Positions 9,221 through 23,147 are shown, counted from the stretch's first letter. The stretch: 64,000 nucleotides of DNA from Gracilariopsis chorda (GCA_003194525.1 NBIV01000017.1:248001-312000); one strand, 5' to 3'. Numbers and translations: made by a program. Notes: a model not told the origin generated them from the sequence alone.

Positions 9221-12200
9221 GGTAGTGGGACCCACGAAATGCTGAAAAAACGCACCCTTCGTGATGTCTTGGCCACCCCAACACTCCAAATCCCTCTACT
9301 ATCTTTTCTACTTATCACTCTCGCGCTTAGAACCGTCCTCCAAAAATAAATTTTTCTATTTCGTCCTCTAAACCCCTCCAACGGTTCAGAAAAATCCCAG
9401 AACCCAGCGCAGAGAACTTCTATTACGCCTTGTCGACTAACTCCACGATATGCAAAAACTCTGGCACAACGGTGGCATATCCACTTTAGAATTGTACATT
9501 CCGACAGACAATACAAAAATTTCCACAAGAACCTGGATAACATGCTGAATGTCCATAAACTCGACAGAAACCACTAATCTTTTTGGAACGTGGTGCTGAA
9601 TCCCACATTCCCAACGTTAGACGAACTTCATCACGTCACAAGCAACCCTGCTGTCCTGCAAGACGCAGCACAGGTCTCGTCTTTCAACAAGAAGCGACAC
9701 ACGCTCCCCGTACCTGTACTCCCTACCATCCCTTCCGACGTCCAAAAGCTTTTAAGCATGTTAGCAGACCCATCGCCAAAGGACCTCATACACGCAGTTC
9801 TTACCCATCTCAATAGAAACTCAGCAACTGACGACAAAGTTCGTCAATCTGCAGCCACCAATCTTAATCTCAGCATAGAAATGACAAAACATGAGTATGT
9901 AGAGAAACATTACATCCTGCACACACGCCGGCAACATATAGATCCGCCTACACCGTAATGACCGCATTCGTCGCGCCCTATGTGTCGCTACCCCATCTTT
10001 GCATTCAATCTTCTATTAGTCTGTGTCACTGTCGCTCATTACGGCGCAGTACTCTTCACATGCCGAGATGGATACTTCCTCAACCTCAGAGAAACCAAAA
10101 AGCCTTTGATAGTCAGCACCGTCTATTGGCATAAACATCGATATCGTCTCCAATCTCTATCACCCCCGACCAAACCACACGCGTCCAGTGCCCGCAGCAT
10201 TCCCCTTCGCCAACGCCAAGTTAGCTCGTGCAAGCTACACACCAAACCGAACGCATCACAACTCCCACCTTCCTCCCTCCGTCGAACGCGAGCCCTACCC
10301 TCAAAACGATATCCAAAACCATTAATCACATTAAGACTGAACCAGATTCTTCCACCCCATGACACTCTCGCAACAAATACTATAGTTCTCTTGGCACGTA
10401 TTCTTCAACAGCATTATCATACCCTTACTCCAGCGAGACCGAATCAACAAAATCCTTCCAATAATACCGCAAACCTTCCGCAACGTGCGGCCTCACCTAA
10501 CATGCTCCACTGGCTCTGCCGCCAAACTATCTCCCCTCCCACATCCTTGCCGAATATACACGTACTCCATTGGCTCGTATGTCAGCGGCAACACAGGCGT
10601 GTTACTCACTACACGCTCGAGGCATGAAAATCTCCAGTTTGTCACCTACTTGGACGTCAACATCCGCTACCTCATCCTATTCGTTATACCTGACTGCTCC
10701 ATAGTTAAGCACACAACCCCACCGGCAGTTGTCTTCATCATTGCATAGCACAGCCGCCCCCCGAGTATTTACATACCCTACAACGTGCGTGAATTTCAGA
10801 GCAAAGAAATGAACAAACTCGACAACTCTCACGGTTTTGCATACAGCTCTAACACACCCCACCAGTCTCAAGAAATTTTATGGCTGAACGAATCAACAGA
10901 ACCCTTGTCACTGCCACCAGAGTCACTCTCCACCATTCAAAACTGGACGACTCGTTCTGGGAAGATGCCACGCGACACTTTACATTCAAATACAACATCA
11001 ACATACACGACGATACCGGAATATTCTCATACCAACTGTGTCACGAAAATAAATCAAACCGACCTCGACTGTTTGCCTTTGGCTAGTTAGGCACGATCCC
11101 AAACAATCACACGAACAAGAAAAAGCTCCAACCACGCGCCGGCCGTGCAAGATGCCTGCACAACACGTCCACCACGCACATTGTCGCTCTGACTCTCCGC
11201 ATCCAAACAGTACACTCATTTGTAATCTATTGAGTTCAAGCCATACTTTCATCATCTCGAACCAATTTGTTTTCACCCCAAGCACTTGCATCCTCTCCGC
11301 GAACGTTACCACACATCCCTTCCAACATCACTGACTCTGCAACACACCCCTTCTCAGTTAAGCAAGCCAGACTATACTGGATGCCTCCAAGTGGGCAATA
11401 TCTCACGACGAGGAACTAGACATCCTCGACCAAACCCAAACAATATGATGGGTACCAAATCTCGACATCCCTCCCCACAAAAAGATCATTCCTTTGACAA
11501 TGACTTACAAACGCTCAGATGACGGTGCTAAAAGGCGCTATAAGGTGATATGCAACGTTCGTGGAGACTGCATGGAACCCTAAATCCACCTCAACCACGA
11601 ACAAGGAACAACTTTCACTGCAGAACGCTCATCTATTCCCACAATCATGAGCCTCGCTGCCTGTTTCAAAAAACACATCGAACAGTTTGACATATCCTCA
11701 GCGTTTCTCCATGAAAATTCTATTCATTCAAAACAGTTCTTCTTCTGAGAGCTGCTTCGCTTTGATGGCTCGAATACACTCCCCTGGAAGACAGGAAGAA
11801 AATCGGTTACTTGTACGGCATACCCCCGGCTTTCTTTATCTATTTCAATGCAGTCGCCAAATTACTCAAAGCTTCTGGATACAAACAGGCTGACAGCGAC
11901 ACTTACCTCTTCTTTCGATACACAGCGCATGGCTCTATCTTCATCACCATCACCATCGATGGCTTCTTTATCGCAGCCTCCTCAACAATTGCCATCGACG
12001 ATGTCTACTGTACGCCGGCACTTTGTTACAAAATCTGACAACTTAGACAGCCAAAGCTATTATTAAACTGGTACATCGAACGATATCCCAACGGCTCCAT
12101 ACATATCTTTAGGCCCCACACCGTACACACAGTTCTGGAGAAACACAAGTGATTTCAATACAACCCGTAACCCACGCCCTATGCCAACTCCAAAGCACTG

Positions 12201-12936
12201 ACCACCTCCAAGACCACTCAGCCTCTATCAGCCGAAAAGGCTTTTAAATTCGGTCAGACTGGTGGACAGCTGCCTTAGTTAGCTAGCTGGACACATACAG
12301 ACATTGCTCACACCGTCACCGGCCTCGCCACGTTCATTGACCCGCCACGCAAAACAAATTGGTCTCAATTCAGATATCTCCTAAAGTACTTTAAAGTATC
12401 CCAACACTATGCAATACTATACAACACAACTCCATTCGAGCACCTTGCCACTTACGCCAACGCTGGCTTTGTCAACTCGAATGATGGCCAATCTTACACC
12501 TGCATCATCCACACCCTTTCGTGCAGCCCCATAATGTTGCAATCTCACAAAGAGAAGACAGCCGCAATGTCGACAAGTGAAGCAGAATACTTGTATGCAT
12601 ATTCCGCTGCACATCCATTTCTATGGATACAATGAATTCTTCCAGACATTGGCCACAAACTTGTGAAAGCCCCTGTACTTTAATGGGCAAAAACGACCCG
12701 ATCCAAGCTGCTCGGAATACATCGGCAACCAAACACCACAATTCTTTTGACATACGTCATCAATTTCTCCACGATCGTCTCGATACCAGACGACTCGACA
12801 TCAATAATGTGCCAAATACGCACATGATTGCATATCTCCTTGCAAAGATCCTAAAACCCCAGCGCTTCGCAAAACTCCGACAGGCGCTGAACACCGTCCC
12901 CCCTCTTCCACGGACATCCATCAGTGTGCCGGGTAC

Positions 12937-13090
12937 TGTCAGAGCGAAATTCCTACACGCTGATAGGAGTCTGGGTTTCCGCCAAAGCGCACACACGAAC
13001 GGCACGTGCAAAAACTTTGATCTAGAGCAGATCCCGACCACCATGGCCTCATTTTCCAAGTAAAAGGGGAGCAAGGCCTTCTTCGTCACA
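12937..13090 (+). repeat. Right LTR of copia fossil 1
   Basis: It runs from TGTCAGAGCGAAATTCC to TCACA and is the partner of 9049-9220. Strong divergence outside two conserved blocks points to great age. Confidence 0.6.
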
Positions 13091-13539
13091 CACTCACCAG
13101 AAACAGCGCACAATCTTTTCTGGTGTTCTGGTTATAGACATGAAACGGTACGGTTGCCATTGGAGATAGTTTTAGAAAAATGGGAGTGCATTTGGAGCCT
13201 GTATGATTGCTGAGTATGTCGCATGGAAGCCAAATGGAGGGCATCGGGAGGTATCGCAATCTCTGTTTCTGGCCTAGGTTCGAGGTTTCGAAATGGAATT
13301 TTCAAGTACTACAAGTGGTAGGCTGATGAATTGCTGGTGATAAACTTTTCATTCCATTTATACTCCAGCTGGATTCCTTTGAAACCGGTCATTCTCCATT
13401 TTCAATGCGTGGGACATCCAAAAAATGGAAAAGTTATATTTTTGTCTGCCAGAGGTGTCTATTTGGATGATACACAGTGTTTTGCTTGAACTAGAATCGA
13501 GTGCGAGACGCTTGAATATTGTACTCCAACTGCACTTCT

Positions 13540-13940
13540 CAAAGTGCAAAAAGTTTCTCCTAGGGTTGGTACTGTCGTGTGAATGCATTGCCTGTTTTTC
13601 TCGCGTCATATCTTCTACAATTAAAGTGTGCAGAGGCCGAGAGTGTGATTGTAAACTTGCAAATGGTAGCTATGGACGGCGTGTGGCGCGAGCATCGTTT
13701 AGCTACGCCATGAAGCTCTTCTCTATAGACAAACTTCTGATAAACAACACAGCTGTGCTTTCTCCTTCAAGGTGAAAAAGATGAATTTTGTAGCAGTATC
13801 TTTAGTGCGGAGATGGTCGCAGCGGCGGCGCCTAGTACTGGCATAAGCGGTGCAGATGCACCCCAAGCAACCTAAGAAAACCATTTAAAATAAATCTCCT
13901 TGGGTTCTCTGCCTTTGCATAAAGAGCGATTGGTTATCCC
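13540..13940 (-). repeat. Dispersed LTR-like repeat, copy A
   Basis: It matches 48538-48920 through several blocks: GTTTTTCTCGC, ATGGTAGCTATGGAC against ATGTTAGCTACGGAC, GCTCTTCTCTATAGA.AAACTTCTGATA, and a GCGGAGATG...GTAAGCGGTGCA segment ending near CTTGGGTT. Its position next to an RNase H trace suggests an LTR. Confidence 0.6.
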
Positions 13941-16045
13941 TCCATGTGCACCCTAGCATCTCTTTAGCCGCCACAGTGACTCTTCATGAGCCTTCATGAG
14001 CTCTGTACTGAAACAAGCTGCTGATAACATTCAATACCGTGCGACTAGACCTCCAGGTAGCACCAAAATCCACTGATGCCCGTCGAAACAATGCAAAAGC
14101 GACGTGATAGTGGCATATAAAGGTCTCTCATGATTAATCACGGATTATCAACTGCTCATAAGTGATCTAACGTCCCCTACTCCAATGCAGTTCCCAGCGC
14201 TGCTTGGTGCATGAACTTGGTAAGTCCATCTGCCATGTTCTGCGAACGTCTTACAAATCCGATAACTGATATCACTCTTTCTCGGAATCTTTCCCTAGCG
14301 GAGATAATGGGCAGTGTCTGACATAATTTTTTCTCCGGTGTTCAGGACATTTTAGAAATGACATCAAACAGGGCCTTGCTTATTTTAGAAGCTGAACAGG
14401 AACCTTTCCTATAGTCAGTAACCGCAGTTCCTTGGGTAAAATAGCTGCGACATCAAGGAGATTGCTTAACGCGATTACTTCTCGCGCTATAGAAAAGCGG
14501 GTCACTTCTCTCGACTTGTCGTATTTGAAAGAAACTGGTACAAATGCACTACTTGCATCTCCAATATAACAGACGTATCGCAGTTGCGAACACAAATGAG
14601 CATTGTTCGCAAACGATAAGCCTGAGAAGCCAATGAAGCAGAGCGTGCGGGTGTTCAAATTGAAACATTGCGGAGACACGCGGTGCGTTTTAGTGTACGG
14701 AACAGCACGTTTGAGTTATCTAATAAATCTTTTCTTTTCAATTTTGAACATCAATTCTGTCACTTGCAACAGTTAGAAGATTTCTAGAACGCACTCGGGT
14801 CTATGCTTCGAAAGCCAGGCCATTTCCACTCGACCTGAACAAAATTCTTTGTAGTGCAATGAAATTTTCAGCTCTTCGTCCTTTCGGAGATAAGCAATCT
14901 GATCTTGAATAATCATCCCATTCCGATCAAGATTACACGAAAGGCCTGTAAACCTACAGAGAAAGCATTGATCTGCAGCCATGTCGAAATGCTTCCGGTT
15001 AAGCTGAGAAATCTTCTTAAACTCTTCATCGTCCGCACGGCGTCAATCGTCGACTTTTCCGTCTGATAAACCCTTTACCAAACCTTCTTTCATGAGGATG
15101 TAAAGGGTTAGGTGGGAACGTACCTGCCTTATGTCTAAATCCTTTGTATTGTTCTGATCCATTGTTCGATAGTAAAGATCACCTGACTCACAAACGTCCA
15201 TATAACGGTTTGCGCAGCTGCAAGCACGCACATGGCTTGAGCTCAAACTCAGGTGCCGGCGTGGCGATAAAGATACCACGTGCTAAGGGTTCTGAGTATT
15301 GGAGGTAAGACTGACTCACATCAGACCTCCAAACTTCGAAACCAAAGATCGTTGCAAGTGTGAGCACTAAACAAATTGACTGGGACTGGAGCTTTGTTGC
15401 CGAATGCAGCATCATATGTTTCACTCGATCACGATGGGTGCCTATGACGTATCGTACCCCCCGCGTAACCTCACCGTCTTCGGCCAAATTGATTGCTAAC
15501 ACGCTTCTGCCCGGGAGAACGTTTTCATGAGCAGGAATTTCTTCTCGAAGGATATTTTTGCAAGCACCACGGTCTAGGAAGTCCTTCATCTCTCGCTCCT
15601 TTTCCTCCTTCATCTCCTTCGAGCTTGATCGGGGGCCGTTATTGTCAATTATCTCCATCATGAAGAACTCTTCTTCGAATGGGGGTAGCAAATGAATAAA
15701 ATGTACCTCCCAGATCTGAGCAGAAAGAATTCGCATGTCCCTCAGTCTCATAGTATCTTTTCATTTACGCGAAGTTGAAAGTTTTTGTGGCACGCATGTT
15801 TTCATCCTAAACATAGACAAGTTGCTTTCTTTCATCGATTGCCCTGATCGTAAATGATCCAGGCAATTATCCAATTCGAATGCCCACGACTTTCTCCTTC
15901 CAAAGCAAAACCTTGTCTCCAATTGTAAAGCTCATATCTGCAGTGGCGAGTTTTTTCTGCTTCAATATACAATTCAGTCGTTACCATGACATAAACTTTC
16001 GCATCTCCAATCCAGCGGCGTTGGCATTCATAGTTCGGCAAGCTA
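13540..16045 (-). mobile_element. Copia-type fossil of a second clade
   Basis: Minus-strand traces, read right to left, are an integrase-tail-like piece (about 15832-16041), reverse transcriptase (about 15190-15750, with a THRDRVKHMML-type motif and SDVSQSYLQ), further RT (about 14770-15280) and an RNase H-like end (about 14380-14680). This RT type belongs to copia elements common in fungi and oomycetes. The repeat at 13540-13940 lies where its 3' LTR would be. About ten or more breaks are visible. Old. The right boundary is not defined. Confidence 0.6.
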
Positions 16046-17770
16046 CAGATGCAAGTTGGTCTGAAGCTTCTGACCGAGTATGTGTGAGGTAGTACGAGCT
16101 AGTGTGCCACAGGAAGAATATGTATGGAAACGGTAACGATGGGTATCCCGCAACGGGGCGTAGGTCCGTGCCACTGCTGAGTCTGCCACGTCGGAACTGT
16201 GAAGGTGCGGAGTAGCGCAAGACGCTCTGTGGAGAAGCCAAGAATGGATATACGTGCAAGCCAAAACGTTATCGCACGCCTCTCTAGAGAATGAAATAGA
16301 GGTACGATGATTGCTATGCACAGCTTCTGCAGGAATTTGACGGGCTTCGTCTCTTACTATGTCTGAGAATCTTTGCTAGAGATACATGAAGAAGATCCTA
16401 GTAGGTAGCACCTTAGTTTACATGGCAAGCTCACAGGATGCGCTAATCGAAAAAAATATCTGGCTAGAGCGCACCACACTTGTACGACATACCGTTCCCA
16501 GGGCACTAGCTGCCACTCGCACACATATGCGCTACTGAGAGTACTACACTAGCCAACTATCCGAAGAGCTGCAAATGCCAGAATATCACTCCTGCACCCT
16601 GTACGCACCTCCTTACAAACCCCTCTTCTCAAACCGTGGCCGTCCTCGGCGAACCATCTTTGCCAATCTTCGCATACCAATTTCGGTTTGGGTTGCTCGA
16701 TCGAGAATGAGGCTCAACACTTGCTTTAACTGAAACATCCATTCGTAGCAAAAGCGCTCGATCACCGGTTGGCGCAATCCATATGCCACGAGGTCACTGT
16801 TCATGGTCCTTCTTCGTTAATAGAGCTAGCAAACACAAACTGTGTGGGGTATATGCGTGCCCTTGGGTCGTGTGGCTTGAATGAAAAACTGACGCGGTCT
16901 TGAGAGGGTGGGTAGCCAAACTGGATCCCGCTCAGAGCGCGCCACTTCCTTCGTGACACTCCCCCATCCGGTATAGTTGCGTACATTGTACGCAAAGTGA
17001 GAGCGTCTGATCTAGGTCTGTGCCAGAATGACAACGGTCCGTGTATTTTTTTTTTCTGTCTGCCTGAAGGCGATCCGCGTCCGGTACGTAGTACATCGAG
17101 ATTTAGGCACTAATGTCCCAATAAAAAATACGCACGTTTGTTGACAATCCTCATCCGCACGGCGGTGGGGACGTGCGATCGCCACGTTCATTGAGGCCCC
17201 GGTCAAAACTAATACACAGTTCATGGTTACCAGTCCCTCCAATGAGACCGGGAGGCGTTTGTGAACAGTTTTGGAGAACAGAGAAGCGTCAGCAGGCAGT
17301 ATTCTGATCATGGCGTCCGACCCAGGCGTTCCGACACATAGCAGGATTGCCGAGCAGCCTCGAAAGACTAGCACGGCATGGCATGTGCTCGACGTGGCCA
17401 GACATGTCCGTTATTCATTGAGGTTTTCCCAGATTTAAGGCAGAAAATTCTGGGCATTACGGCCCACCAATGATGAGCCATTCTGAGCGGAATAACTAAC
17501 TCCTCTCTCTTCTTCGTTCCCATCTCCCTTCTCGACCCCACCGGCATCAATCCTTCCTTCCTTCTTCAAATTTGTTCCCCAGTAGTCCCCAACTTCGTCA
17601 ATATCCTTCACGTTCCGCATATATTCCGGCCTCGATGCCGCTCATCAACTAACAGTGGCTTTCGCCTGATTCATAGTACGATCACTGCTGTCTCCGGTGA
17701 CAGTTACCAAATAGTTGACGCTCCATAATTTTTCCATGCTTGGCGAAATATTACACCTCCTTATCAGTAG
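16046..17770. other. No confident gene; degraded coding-like minus strand
   Basis: Several broken minus-strand frames (for example 16613-16804, 16801-17034 and 17012-17374) have protein-like composition but no domain I recognise. They may be remains of a mobile element. Nothing else was seen. Confidence 0.35.
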
Positions 17771-18304
17771 AATGGCCTCACGCTGCTCGATTCGCAGATA
17801 TTCCAGTCAATCCCGTACCAGGCTACTTGGCGGGGAATAAGCTTCTTCGGGATGCGACTTAACGTGCTCGATGGGAAAACATGCATATTTGCATCGATGA
17901 TGGGCCTGTCGCGAACGGAAGTTGTGGACACGCCGACATGGAATTCCACATGCCTTGTGTTCGATGCACACTGGGGCGGGCGCTTGTATGATCGAGTGCT
18001 TGCGGGGATCCTTGTCCGTGTTCGGGATGACTTTGCGAGGTTCGCACATCCAGTGGATCCCATTGCGTTTCCACCGGCACACTATAATATTCTTAGGCTT
18101 TTAGCTTAAAAGATGCTGCTTGATAATTTCTATCCCTTCTCCGACCACCTGTACTTGGGGGACTACGTTAGCACGGAAGCGCGAATCTGGGGCGGGTATC
18201 AGTTCTTCTTCTGTTGCCATGTCCAGAAGTTTCATGACCTTGTAAAGCCGAGGTGGAGGGAGCATTACTTGGAGGTACCGGATGAGGAGTTCTTCGCGTT
18301 GTAG
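17771..18304 (+). pseudogene. Unrecognised coding-like fragment
   Basis: The frame 17771-18109 begins directly after a stop, with no ATG at its head. It encodes a protein-like sequence rich in aromatic residues (IPYQATWRGISFFG, FDAHWGGRLYDRVL). A second frame, 18113-18304, starts with ATG four bases later and is also protein-like (WGGYQFFFCCH, KPRWREHYLEV). I recognise no family. The fragment ends just before the left LTR of the gypsy fossil (18310), so it may be older host DNA or the tail of another element. The opposite strand also has an open frame here, so the strand call is not certain. Confidence 0.35.
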
Positions 18305-18309
18305 TGATA

Positions 18310-18418
18310 TGTGCGCGGTTCCGGCGCAGAAAGAGTTTATACTCTTCTGAAAGTGTGGTAGGCTCGATGCGCCCAGATTTGCTGAGAAGCCGGGTGATTG
18401 TCTTTATGAAAGGGTTTC
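18310..18418 (-). repeat. Gypsy left LTR, part 1
   Basis: It matches 31761-31869 over 109 bp without a net gap. The LTR is cut by the copia element at 18419 and resumes at 23148. The plus strand starts TGTGCGCGG, the inverse of the expected LTR-end CA. Confidence 0.7.
18414..18418 (+). repeat. Target duplication GTTTC (left)
   Basis: GTTTC here and at 23148-23152 flanks the young copia element exactly. Confidence 0.85.
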
Positions 18419-18733
18419 TGTTGTGAGCAGTATGCCATTGAGCACTCACAATGTTCTCACGTAACACTCTTGCAATATGTGATGTGACGCGCTGGTGTTA
18501 CATGAGAGTGTTACGAGAGGTGATGTGTCTACATCTCGGCCGCAGATAGTACGATACTATTCATTTTTATGTAATATCCGATATGTGTGTTTCCCTGCAG
18601 CTCAGTGATAGAGCTTTGACCACAAGTTAGAAGTACCTTTGATTTTGGCAGGGTTTTGCCAAGGTACGCTTCCATATATAAACGGGATGAGGTTCTTGAA
18701 AGTACAAAGAACTGGTCCCAACCATACCCAACA
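18419..18733 (+). repeat. 5' LTR of young copia
   Basis: 315 bp, TGTTGTGAGC...CCCAACA, about 97-98% identical to 22833-23147. It carries a TATATAAACGGG stretch (about 18675-18686) that is the likely element promoter. Confidence 0.9.
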
Positions 18734-21700
18734 GTGGTAGCATCGCGCTCCACTGGCAACCAACGCTCTGAACTAAAAGAAGCCGTTCCTTAATTGCTTT
18801 CTCAAAGTGTTACAGGACTTTGCTTCAGTGCTGCTATGGATGAAGACAGTTCAAGGAAGGTTCCTCGCTTCTCTGGAAAACCCCACGAGGACTTTACTTT
18901 GTGGATGATGCGAATAGAAGCACTACTGGAATCAAAGGAACTCCCGAATTTAGTTCTAGAAGATGCCGTTGGGGAAGAGACAATTGATGCCCTACCCATG
19001 GAAGTGAAGCAAAACCTCTCAAAGGCTCGCATGTATCTTTTGCAATCTCTTGGAGACAAACCACGACGGGCTGTTGCCTCCGAACGTCAAAACCCATTCG
19101 TTATGTATCGAAAACTGCGTGAAAGGTATTCAACGGAGAATGCTGCGACAAGGGTACAGTTGCAAACGAAGCCACACCAAACTCGGTTTACTGAAGGAAC
19201 AGTAATGTCGGACTAAGTGGATGATTTCGAGTCTTTATTCTCAAGTTTGGAAGCTATGGGAAGTTTTATAGGGAATAGTATGCAGATTGCTATCCTGTTC
19301 TCCAGTTTTGGTTCTACTGGAGAGACGCCATATGGTCCAGTAATATCAGCCCTACAAACTTTGTCGGACGAGGAGTTGTCCTGGGAGAAGGTACCCGCTC
19401 GACTTCTCCAAGAGTATGACACCAGGACTTCAGAGAGGAAAACAGGAGGATCAGGCCCGGCCGGTCCTTTGGGTACGGAGAGGGCATTACAGGCGAAAGT
19501 GAAGGGTAGATGTTTCAAATGTGGCCGAAAAGGACACTACAAACGAGACTGTAGATCGGTCAAACCAGATCATCGTGCAGGTGACCCAAGTACCCATCGA
19601 GCTCTCGTGACCAGACAAGGTGACCACCAATTCATTGTTGACTCTGGTGGAACTAGTCACATGATTGGGGACCGTGCTTTGGCGCATTTATTTCACCGCG
19701 CCCAGCAAAGAGCCATTGTGTTGAGCGATGGTAGGGGTGTGACAGCATCAAAAACAGGACACCTTTGTCTTAATGTATCGCAGCCTGGAATATGCTATGT
19801 AAAGATACTACTGCATGACGTTCTTTACGTTGAAGAAATGGACTGCAACTTAATATCTTGCTCCCGCCTAACGGAGGAACAGTACCAAATATCTTTCGAT
19901 TAATCGGTGTGTCTCATCAGAGGATCGGATGTCATGATCAGAGCACCAAAAAGGTCAGGGGTTTATCAGATTTGGGGCAGTCCAGCTCCGCATGTTGCAT
20001 ATGTAGCGAAAGAACCGCAAGGCCTACAGCTTTGACATGAGAGATTTGGACATATCGGAATCCAGAGAATACGACGAATGACAAGCAAAAACACTGTTCA
20101 TGGACTGGACGTCAATGTATCTCCAGAGCACAGTACCGACTGCACTCCGTGCATTGAACGAAAGATGACACGAAGGAGTCTAGGCAGGAGTAATGATGCT
20201 GCTATGATCGGGGATGTGATATACACGGACATATGCGGTTCTATGAGTACCCCAAGCATCGGACGGAAGAGATACTTTGTGTCTTTCATCGATATAAAGT
20301 CGAGGTACAAGGACGTACGCCTCATGACGAAAAGAAAGGAACTGACACAGGAGTTCAGATGCTTTCAATTGAAGTTTGGGAGACAGGCTGAAAGAAATAT
20401 CAAGGTCGTTTACTCTGATAATGGTCCAGAGTACATTTCACTTCGAAAATATCTCTCCGAAGTCGGAATAGATTGGGAGAACAGTGCTCCATACACTCCG
20501 CAGCAAAATGGAGTCGCAGAACGATTTAACAGGTCGGTTATGGAGATGACTAGAGCAATGTTACGACATGCAGGCCTCCCACAGAAGTTCTGGGCTGAAG
20601 CAGTCGTTACTGCTACCAGAACAATGAACATCATCGGTTGTGGAGCAACTGATGGGAAGACACCTCACGAAACGCTCACTGGGAGGATACCAAACGTTAC
20701 CTCTTTAAGAACGTTTGGATGTGAGGTCTGGGTTCATGTAGCTAAACGGAAGAAGTTAGAGAGCAAAGCTCGCCATGGAATTCTCTTACGCTGCCTCCCA
20801 CACCAGAATTATCGCGTCTATGACATTGAACGTGGAGATATTACGTTCGCAAGGCATGTCAGTTTTAATGAAGCAGTTTTTCCGGGAAGACGATTGTTCA
20901 ACACTCAAGAACAGAAGGAATTGAATGCCATACCTGAAATTGCTGACCGACAGCAAGAATCAGCTGAATCAGATGATGATGGAGAGCCAGAAGCAGAGGG
21001 ACCAGATGGTGCTGAAGCTGACAATGAAGAGGAGCTGGAAACTGGACAGGGTGGAAGTAATGAAAATGTAGATGAAGTCGTGGAAAGTGGTACGAATGAA
21101 GATGAAGAGGACGATCAAGTACTTGAAGCAGAATCGGACCATTTCCCAATGACACCCAGCATGCAAGAATTTTTGACACACTACCCAGTACGCCGCTACC
21201 CTGACCGTCAGCGAAACCCTCCAAATCGTTATCAAGACACATACCATAACAGTCTTGTGACAAGAGAACTATCAATAAGTACCGTCCCTGAAAGCTTGCA
21301 GGACGCGAGTGATTCGCCTCAGTGGCAAAGATGGAGAAAAGCTATTGACGAAGAACTCTCTTCGCTTATGTCGATGAAGACATGGGAAGTTGTGGACAAG
21401 GCTGTTGGAGAGCATATCATAGATTCCAAACTCGTTTTCGCTCAAAAGCATGACGATGATGGCTCTATCAAAAGATACAACGCTCGCCTTGTAGCTTAAG
21501 GGTGCCAACAAGGGAATGTCACAGGTGTCTACTTTCCAGTTGTTGACTTTGGAACTGTACGACTAGCATTGACATTGGCAGCTAGGATTGACTTTGAAAT
21601 ACACCAGTTGGATGTCAAATGTGCATTTCTGAACGGACATATCGATGACAAGAAGCCAGTCTATATGTCTCCACCCAAAGGTCTGGACTTTGGTTTACAA

Positions 21701-22832
21701 AAGAATCAAATACTCAAATTGAACCGGTCAATATATGGTCTTAAGCAATCCAATGCAATTTGGAGCCGACTGTTCACCCAAAGGTTGACGAAATTAGGCT
21801 TTATACAATGCATGACAGACCCTTGCTTCTTCTACAAAACCTGGGGAGGACACCAATTATGTATTATATGTTGATGATCTCTTGTTGATCGGCAATGACC
21901 CCAAGAAAACCAGCAAGGTGAAAAGTATGCTCTTTTCAGAGTTTGAAATGAAAGAATGCTATTCTACAGACAGCTTCTTGGGGTTTACATGCAATGTGAA
22001 GAAAATAGAATAACTCTGCACCAACGTCCAGCTGTGGAACGAATCCTACAGAAGTTCAACATGAACACCTCCAAGCCGGTTACTACACCACTGAGTCCGG
22101 GATACAGACCTGTATCAGCATCAGAAGCAGACCAATTCAAGCCTAAATAACTTTATCGGAAGGCAATAGGGTCCTTGCTGTATCTATCTTCACGAACTAG
22201 GCCAGATATCTGTGATGCCGTCAATATTCTTTCACGGGATCAGTCAAGGCCTACATTCATACACTGGACTGCAGTGAAGAGAGTCATGCGTTACTTGAAC
22301 GGTACAAAAGATTACGGCATGCACATAAAGAAAAATTCCGAAACCCACCCCGTCCTGTGTGCATACGCTGACGCAGGTTGGGCTGGAGATGACACGGATC
22401 GCAAATCTACAAGTGGATTCTGTGTGTTACTTTTTGGCAACGTCATATTGTGGAAAACATTAAAACATAGAAGCATTGCAACGTCAACTACAGAGGCTGA
22501 ATATATTTCATTATCAGATTGCTTCAAGCAAGTGAGGTGGGTTCGCAATTTATTATGTGAAACAAAGCTTGTATCAGTTGAACAACCTACAATCATTTAT
22601 GAGGACAACACCGGGGTGTTAGATTGGGCCACTGGTGGCAGAAGAGCGAAGCATGTTGAACTACGATATCATTTCGTACAAGAAGGTGTTGAGCAAAAAG
22701 AAATCGTCTTGAGTTACTGCTGCACAGGAAACATGCTTGTCGACATATTTACTAAGGCTCTATCACAGAGACGCCACCAAGAACTGCAAAGTTTGCTTGG
22801 ACTTGTGAGATGCTCTTGTGGAATGGGGAGGA

Positions 22833-23147
22833 TGTTTTGAGCAGTATGCCATTGAGCACTCACAATGTTCTCACGTAACACTCTTGCAATATGTGATGTG
22901 ACGCGCTGGTGTTACATGAGAGTGTTACGAGAGGTGATGTGTCTACATCTTGGCCGCGGATAGTACGATACTATTCATGTTGATGTAATATCCGATATGT
23001 GTGGTGCCCTGCAGCTCAGTGATAGAGCTTTGACCACAAGTTAGAAGTACCTTTGATTTTGGCAGGGTTTTGCCAAGGTACGCTTCCATATATAAACGGG
23101 ATGAGGTTCTTGAAAGTACAAAGAACTGGTCCCAACCATACCCAACA
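22833..23147 (+). repeat. 3' LTR of young copia
   Basis: 315 bp, TGTTTTGAGC...CCCAACA. A polypurine tract abuts its left edge and the target duplication GTTTC follows at 23148-23152. Confidence 0.9.

Larger units (their letters stand above)
9049..13090 (+). mobile_element. Old Ty1/copia fossil
   Basis: The element lies between diverged terminal repeats (9049-9220 and 12937-13090). Parts in order on the plus strand are a gag-like region (about 9590-9960), integrase traces near 10880 with an AERINRTL motif, reverse transcriptase traces (about 11660-12040) and an RNase H-type end near 12730-12900. This order is that of copia elements. The integrase resembles that of the copia fossil at 43719-48381, so the two probably belong to one lineage. 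The coding region has well over ten breaks, and the LTRs differ strongly. It is an old fossil. Confidence 0.75.
18419..23147 (+). mobile_element. Young Ty1/copia fossil
   Basis: The element is bounded by 315-bp LTRs starting TG and ending CA, with a 5-bp target duplication GTTTC. Plus-strand parts: gag (about 18836-19500), CCHC zinc knuckle CFKCGRKGHYKRDC (about 19513), aspartic protease VDSGGTSHMI (about 19636), integrase (about 20140-20780), an acidic linker, RT (about 21270-22150) and RNase H (about 22175-22800). A purine-rich tract GGAATGGGGAGGA lies directly before the 3' LTR. The LTRs differ at about eight of 315 sites, so it is the youngest dated LTR element here. It is broken, with about five breaks. 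It is inserted in the left LTR of the gypsy fossil. Confidence 0.9.
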
